A stretch of 64,000 bases of DNA from Zygnema circumcarinatum. Its lineage: Eukaryota > Streptophyta > Zygnematophyceae > Zygnematales > Zygnemataceae. The DNA lies in assembly GCA_037447605.1 (NCBI GenBank), contig CM074804.1, positions 2,879,181 to 2,943,180 on the forward strand. The letters are read 5' to 3'. Each line of letters begins with the position of its first letter. The stretch's first letter is position 1. Below the pieces are notes generated by a model. The model was given only the letters and a program-made list of their open reading frames with translations. It was not told the DNA's origin and did no database searches. The position numbers and the translations under genes were made by a program. Of the stretch, positions 57,722 to 64,000 are shown piece after piece.

Positions 57722-59858
57722 TCAACTTAGTCTGTGTGGCACAGCAGGGCCTTTGGACATCCCCAACCGCGTCTCCATCACTGTGTGCAGATCAACGGTG
57801 GATCCATACTCAGAGTCTCGCGGATCTGCAAAGTATTAAAAAAAAAAAAGGAAAAACATCAGGTTCAACAAGGATCATAATACCGAGAAGACAAATGAGA
57901 ACACTGGATGACAATACAGGAATAAGGACATCCTTGCTGAGGCAAAGAGATTGGTTCAACAAAGAGATTGACAAAGAGCCTTAGGCTGTTTTTTGACAGA
58001 TAACAATGAAAGAAGAAATAGAAAAAAAAAAAAGAACGAGAAGAAAGAAAAGAAGAAGAATAGAAATGCGGATTTAAGGTTAAACTTACCGCCAAGATAG
58101 TCTTCGAATCCGAATTCCTCCAAGGAACCAGTGAGGGACTCCAAGCCAACAAAGGAAGAGGGAAGCCCGGGAAGACGCAGTGACCTAAATTCAAGCAAAA
58201 AAAACGCAATAGCCATCAAATAAGAAAGGCCTCGCTCCGATTATCACACAACCTCCCTCCCTCGTCGATAACTTCCAGATACATATTCCAAAATTATTAT
58301 GTCCTAAGCCAGGCCTTAAGGGGAAAGCAGAAGGCAAAGCAAGGCATGCTTTCACATGATGGGAGATGTAGTAACAAGTACTTTGTCACTTAAAAAAAAA
58401 CTGTGTCACAGCGACAAAATAATGGAAAAGAACAGACAGACACGAAAGAGATTGAAAAGGAGCATGAAAGCAGATGAAACACGAACAAATATACCTGGAC
58501 AATATTTGCCGCTCTATGTCCATCTTCATGGGAAATGCAGATCCGTACACCCGTTGAAGAAGCATTCGTTTTGTTTGAGCTCGTTGAGCAGCAGTCTGCA
58601 ACACCAGCAGCATATTTAGTTTGTGCAGAGCGTTGTTGGCTTACTGATGGAGTAGCGTACAAAACCATAACTCTAACCTAATCCTAACCTTAACCTAACA
58701 CTAATCTGGAATTTGACCCAGGGAGGGTAGGGCCTCCTCATGTGGTAGGTGCTTGTAAAGAAGAGACGTCGTGCCGTGCGACTGAACCAAGACCGTAAAT
58801 TACCATTTACCCATTTCTTGGCAAATAGTTCAAAAGGTGAATTAAACCCTAATCGATGGACGACAAAGGTTCAGGGTTTTCAGGAACTTCAGGGAATTCA
58901 GAGTTGATGAGTTCACAAAAAATGTTAGGAAGGGCTTAAATTCTAAGATTTAGGGTTTACCTTTGCAATGATCGCTTGCACGGGATGTGCAGGGGTAGCC
59001 TCACTTTTGAAAGAGGGAATGCCGAACCGGAGAGCGTCATGGGGGGCTTCCAGATGCGGCAAAGATGGCTCCGAATTCTGCAATAATTCACGTCGCTGCT
59101 AAGGCTTACATTTACAAAGATAAAAGCTAAAAGTTTGGAAATCTCAAAACTGATTGTCAAAGTTTCCGATACTGATGAAGGTAAGCTGATGATGTAACTG
59201 ATGAAGGTGAGGTCAATTAGCAGCAGCAAGCATATTATTATTCAGGGACTCTGCTGGCGGGTGCCAAGTATTTGACATATTTGGGTTGGGAGAGGGGTCT
59301 TTCATGGTGGGCTTTTACTCAAGGGATGGTTACAAGATAGAAATATACATAGTGGCACACCATACTGAATCTCTTAGTCATGCAGAAGAACAGTTTCATG
59401 AGATGATTGGCTTACGTATAATCATGTTCTTGAGAAGAGGTTAGACATATGCATTCGACGTAAAAACAAAAAAAACACTCACATGTCCAGTTTCAATCCA
59501 TATCTAGTGTAAGCGTTATCTCAAAAGCCCAGATTTCATTTTATCAGGTGTAAAAAAATCTTCAGTTCGAAACCCTAAAATGCGTGTATTCGACCAAGGG
59601 GATCAAGAAGACATGTAAAAGCATCTGAAACTATTTTCAAGTTTCAGATGCTTTAAAAAAAAAAACGATATATTCAACCTCATTCGAGCACACCGCGAGC
59701 TGTTGGCTTCAGGCTCCTCTATGCAACCAAAAAAAATTGATGAAGGCGATTTTTGTTATGCCATACATAGAAATTACATAAGGAAGAAATAGAACCCGAA
59801 GCACAACATGCTAAATTCAGCCATACGTGGCCGATAGGAGGAGCATGACGCTCACCAT
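57722..59858 (-). CDS. UMP1: Proteasome maturation factor UMP1/POMP
   Basis: Chaperone of 20S proteasome assembly, itself degraded as the first substrate. Five exons on the minus strand (59858-59856, 59077-58961, 58595-58495, 58184-58090, 57825-57722) give 420 nt, 139 residues, the usual length for the family. Signatures are APHDALRFGIPSFKSE, AFPMKMDIERQILSR, LPGLPSSFVGLESLTGSLEE FGFEDYL, and DPRDSEYG...MEDTRLGMSKGP-like end (METRLGMSKGPAVPHRLS-stop). The first coding exon appears to contain only the ATG (CCATG|GTGAGC), which joins in phase 0 to AATTCGGAG; the four downstream exons are secure. A ~780-bp first intron separates them. Confidence 0.93.
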
Positions 59859-59992
59859 GGCTGCTGCAAAGGACGATGCAGACCACGACCGCCCGCCCGT
59901 CTGCACTTAGCACTGCAGTAGTAGGAAGCCGTGCTTTGTAGATCTGGAGGAATATTGTAATAAATTTTTAGCTTTGTTCTCCGAAACCACAA

Positions 59993-60065
59993 GCCGGCCT
60001 AGCTCAGTTGGTAGAGCGCAAGGCTCTTAACCTTGTGGTCGAGGGTTCGAGCCCCTCGGCCGGCG
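59993..60065 (+). tRNA. trnK-CUU: tRNA-Lys (anticodon CUU)
   Basis: A 73-base cloverleaf without intron. The acceptor stem GCCGGCC pairs with GGCCGGC. The D-arm is AGCTCAGTTGGTAGAGC, the anticodon loop CTCTTAA with CTT at 60026-60028, and the T-arm GAGGGTTCGAGCCCCTC with its TTCGA. The sequence is close to plant nuclear tRNA-Lys(CUU). Internal A and B boxes are intact. A T-run TTTTTCTTTTT lies about 33 bp downstream and may serve as the RNA polymerase III terminator. Confidence 0.98.
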
Positions 60066-60290
60066 CATTCGGGTATTGGCAGACATGCGATTAGACCTTT
60101 TTCTTTTTACTCGTTCACATTTCATTTATTTTTTTGGACGAGGCGCTGAGCCTCCAATCCCTTTCCGCCGACCGTTCCAGTCAATACTTACGATACGATA
60201 TCTAAAGTATCGTCCTCCGTATCGCCTTGCTGCCCTGCCCTGCCTTCCAGGGAGGGCGTCCACGAGGGTGGGCATCAGGACAGGGCAAGC

Positions 60291-63200
60291 ATGGCCATGG
60301 CCATGGCGGCGCTTCCTTCGCTCGGACCTCCTCGTCTTCTCTACCTCTCCCAGCCGTCTTCGTTCTCGGGTGCCTCTCTCCCGTTCCCTCCTCGCCACTG
60401 CAGCTGGACAGGTTGGTTCTCTCCCTCGATCCCTCTCGTCCCTTGCTTTGAATCCTCTTTTAAATTTCTGTCAGGATGGGCGTGATTGATTGTCTTGCAT
60501 TTTATAAGCAGAAAATGGGACAGGAAGTTGATATTTCCGAGTCAAGGTTTGACAGTTAGGCGGTAATGTTAAATAAGAGGCGTCGAATTGGAATTTTGTG
60601 GTCTGCTGTCTAGGGTTACAGTGGAAGCCGCCTTATTGTAATCTAGTTTTTGTCGAGATACAGACATTACAGGGAAGCAAGGGGGATTTTTGTATCGTTT
60701 GTTTCAAGAATGATGTAAGAGTGGAAATCATGCATATGATGATGTAGTCCTGCATCGCGATGGCATTGTTAAATGTCGGTCGTATGTGGAAATTCTTTTC
60801 ATCGAACGAGTCAACAATCAGTATCTTATTATTTTTGCTGTTAAATGGTGGCGTTGCGACTCCCATTCACATGTTCTTGGTAGAATTTCAAACTCCTAGA
60901 ATATATAAAGCGTCAAGTGATAACCGAAACGTTCTCCTTTCTAACGAGCGCCAATTTTTCTACCCGTTATTTTTTTTTGAACTGGACGACATACACCACC
61001 TGTAGAAGTCCTAACGTTCTTCAGTCGTTTTTTCCTGAGTGAGAACCAGTGTAAAGAGACATTTCATGCAAACTTCAAGATGTTGAATTTCCTGCTCCTC
61101 CCTCTCCCTTCCTCTCGTTCTCTTTCCCTCGTTCTCCCCATCCCCTTCCCCCAACTTTCGCCTTTGACTCTTTTTCTAGCCCTACACTCTCTCTACAGTC
61201 CTTCCTTTGTTCTTTTCCCTCCTCCCCTCTCCCCTCCCTAACCCACCTTTTTTTTCTCTCAGGAAAAGCACAACGCTGGTCGTGTCGGAGACAAGTGCTG
61301 ACTTCCGCCTCCACTGGAGAGAACTCTCCCTCGTCATCTTCTCCCTCCCCCCCTTCACAAAATCACTCCACACATGGAAGCACTTTATCCAATGGAGACC
61401 TTCCCACTCTCTCCGAGCACACTCCCTCTTCAGAATTAACTGAAGACCCTAATCCTTCCAGTCCTAATGCTCGTCCCTGGCAGTCAATTTCGAATTTCTC
61501 TCCCACTTCTTCTACCGTCTCTCCCTCTCCTGATGACTCCGACCTCCCACGTCAGCTGATCACATTTGTAGCCATTGTTGGAGTCTTGGAAACAGCCTAC
61601 TTAACGTATGAAAAATTTCTTGGAAGCGCTGTGTTTTGCCCCGTGGGAGGATCTTGCAATGGAGTTCTCGACAGCCCTTGGGGAACCGTTCTAGGTGTGA
61701 ACACTTCCTTATTTGTGAACTACCAGCTTTGGAGGAACTTGCTTAGGTGCGAACGCCCTTTTTCTGCCCATTGGGGGAGGCTTTTTGAAGATAATTGAAT
61801 TTTCTGCTTGTGAGCTATACGAGGTGCTTTTGTCCCATGTTTTGCTTAAGGTTTCTGCAACGGATTGTATTTCAGCAATTAAGTACCTTTTTATTTCTTT
61901 CCAAAATTCACTTTTTCCAAGCCTTCATTTCAACTCAATGCAGGACCCTTTTCCTGAAACAGAAACTTCTCTCACTCCTCCCTCCCTCTTCTGTCTCGAC
62001 CTGCTGCAGGCCTCCCTCTCTCCCTCTATGGCTTGGGAGCATATTCTGCAGCCGCGCTTCTTGCTCAAACTGCACAGTCTAATCCAACAAATTCAGCACT
62101 GCACAATGTTCCAAAAAATCTTCTTTTGGGCCTCACTTCAGTCATGGCTGCCACAAGTGCATATCTTATGTACATACTGAATACGGAACTGGAAGGCATG
62201 TCCTGCGTGTACTGCCTGCTGTCAGCGTTCCTCTCTGCCTCTCTCTTCTTCTGCACGCTTAGGGTGAGCTTCTGGAGACTTCCCTATAGTTTATAGACAA
62301 AATTAAAATTGTCATTTTACACCGTATGAAGGTTTTCTACTGTGCCTTATTGTACTCATTGGCTTAGTTGCATGTATGTGTGCTCTTTGCTGTGGTAAAT
62401 CACAGCACAACGATGATTGAACTTCAATAACAGACACCATTTCAAGTGCAGAAAGCCTAGTAAAGTCAATTTCATGTAGGAGCAATGCTGCAAGGTGGCG
62501 AGCAGGGAATCGCTGTCCTGGAAATCCTATTTCTTTCAATACTCTATGAATATTCCCATACCCTGAACCCTTACTTTCCGAGTCCCCGCCTGCAGGGGTT
62601 CTCCTGGCGGTCGCTCCGGCAGGTCTGGGCGCCGCAGGCGGGCCTCTCCCTCCTCGTGGTTTGCGCGTACGCCCTCGCAGTGGCCGGCGGCGATGTCAGG
62701 TCCGCCCTCGCAGGGTGCGTGTGCTGGCAACGGGGGCCCTGCTGCATGACGTGACGTGACGTGACAGAGGGGAGAGAAGGAAGGAGAGTGATGGAGGTGG
62801 TGTGTAGTGTGACGTGACGTGCTGTGCTGTGATGCAGCGAGGGAGGAAATGAAATGGTATTGGGTAGTGGAATGGTGTTTCTCAATGATATGTGTTGAAC
62901 TTGATGTTGTGCCGTTGTTATGTGGAGTTTTCAACGTTTCCATGGTTGACTTGCTGTGGCAGTTCCAACGAAATCGACCTCCCTCCCATAGAACCGCAAG
63001 TATCAACGGTGTCGACTGCGCCAAGTGTCGCGCTGGCGAGGCATCTGCAGACAATTGGGGCCAAAATGTACGGAGCGTTTTGGTGTTCGCACTGCTTTGA
63101 GCAAAAGCAGGTACGCGGAACTTGCATTGAGGAAATTGGGGGAGTCTCTTTCATATCCTGAATGCCGTAGAGCATTAGAAACTCTGACGTCTTCTAGATC

Positions 63201-64000
63201 ATGATGTGAATTGAGGCACATGTTCTTGAGGCGAGAGTTGGGTGGGGGAGAGAATAGGAGAAGGAGCAGAAGAGAGAGGGAGCGAGCGGGAGAGGGAGTG
63301 AGCTCACTATGCAGCCTATTGCGGGTGTTTGTAAGCAGATGTTTGGGCAGGAGGCCATGAAATTTGTTGACTATGTGGAGTGCTACCCGGAGGGATACCG
63401 CCGGGGGGTCGAGTTGGCCCCTGCCTGTGTGGCTGCCCAAATTGAAGGATTCCCAACATGGGTCGTAAATGGGAAGGTAAGGAGGGAAGAAACGTTTTCA
63501 TTAGATTTTTTTTTTTTTTTTTTCTTTAAGGTGCAGTTTATGTGGGAAGAGCCAATCCGCTTCTACAGCTCTAGCAAAGCACGAGAAAGTGGAAAGTTTG
63601 AACTTGGAGTTTCGAGAGGTTTGAAGGAAGTGCTTAAAGTCGAAAGAACTTTCGGCATGTCCCAAAATTTGAGTTTTCTGGAAGGCGGAATATTGAAAAG
63701 AATAGTGCGAATCTTAGGAATTCCAGTTCGATCCTGGAACTGAATGTGAAACCGTTTGAAAGCCTGAAATCATGGAAGAACTATTCCACTCCGAAACCGG
63801 ATTGAAGTTTTGAAATTCCGAAAAACCCGGACGAAGTCTCTAGGGTTTTTAGATCTCCTTTGACAAGAGGTAAACCATCAAAATGTTGACAATGACCGAT
63901 TTTTTTTTTGGTTGGGGGGGGGGGGTTGGTGGAGACAGGTGCTTCCTGGGGAGCAGGACTTGGAGCAGCTTGCTCAGGTTTCCGGATTTGACGTCACACC
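60291..64000 (+). CDS. LTO1: VKOR-thioredoxin fusion, lumenal thiol oxidoreductase LTO1 (3' end cut)
   Basis: Thylakoid-membrane disulfide-forming enzyme: a VKOR four-helix domain fused to a thioredoxin-like domain, needed for photosystem II assembly in plants. Exons are 60291-60411, 61263-61694, 62010-62263, 62596-62699, 62963-63110, 63339-63476 and 63939 to the window end; all phases match. The N-terminus is hydrophobic/Pro/Ser-rich and fits a plastid transit peptide. The VKOR part has ETAYLTYEKFLGSAVFCPVG, GSCNGVLDSPWGTVLG (loop Cys pair region) and GMSCVYCLLSAFLS with the CxxC. The Trx part has GAFWCSHCFEQKQ (CxxC), then YVECYPEGYRRGVELAPACV and IEGFPTWVVNGK. The last exon VLPGEQDLEQLAQVSGFD is near the expected C-terminus. 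The ATG at 60291 is the first of two in MAMAMAALPS. Confidence 0.95.

Overview
The window is eukaryotic nuclear DNA from the green lineage. Nearly every gene is split by GT-AG introns, and several genes are plant hallmarks: a plastid MinD, a plant-type two-pore channel (TPC1), BT1-type nucleotide carriers, a SAP11-type AN1/C2H2 zinc-finger protein, an IREG-type ferroportin pair, a steroleosin-like dehydrogenase, a VKOR-thioredoxin fusion (LTO1) and a FAF-domain protein. Degenerate plant-type telomeric motifs (CCCTAAA/TTTAGGG) are scattered through it. The very large simple repeats and the mixed gene set make a streptophyte alga or an early-diverging plant more likely than a flowering plant. 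That is inference; the sequence alone does not name the organism.

Layout. 0-4.1 kb: 3' end of a TPC1 channel gene (+), with a repeat-filled intron. 4.1-7 kb: non-coding DNA with a decayed Ty1/copia fragment. 7-10.5 kb: BT1 carrier A (-). 13-15.2 kb: MinD (-). 16.5-19 kb: AN1/C2H2 zinc-finger gene (-). 20-24.5 kb: BT1 carrier B (+), with a 10-N assembly gap and an intronic (CT)n tract of about 1.15 kb. 25.9-31.5 kb: 12-exon GT92 glycosyltransferase (+). 32-34 kb: MITE fragments and a ~210-bp tandem array. 34.5-38.9 kb: two intronless ferroportin genes, tail to tail. 39.3-41.2 kb: nested MITEs. 42.3-45.1 kb: COX10 (-). 45.4-46.8 kb: a hAT-like element inside a pogo-like element. 48.2-52.3 kb: divergent pair of an HSD1/steroleosin-like SDR (-) and a fatty-acid-hydroxylase family protein (+). 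53.2-54.1 kb: Rdx-fold gene without its CxxC (-). 55.5-56.5 kb: FAF-domain gene (+). 57.7-59.9 kb: UMP1 proteasome maturation factor (-). 60.0 kb: tRNA-Lys(CUU). 60.3-64 kb: LTO1 (+), cut by the window end.

The genes do not form one pathway; this is ordinary mixed gene space. The paralogue pairs (BT1 A/B and ferroportin A/B) show local inverted duplication. The intergenic space is dominated by non-autonomous DNA transposons. For three of these, both inverted ends and the target-site duplication can be read directly. Exon coordinates were read by hand from splice sites, reading-frame phase and known protein families. Where phases add up across all exons the models are strong (COX10, UMP1, SDR, GT92, BT1-B, SAP11, LTO1). 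The TPC1 pore region and the 5' end of the Rdx gene remain unresolved.
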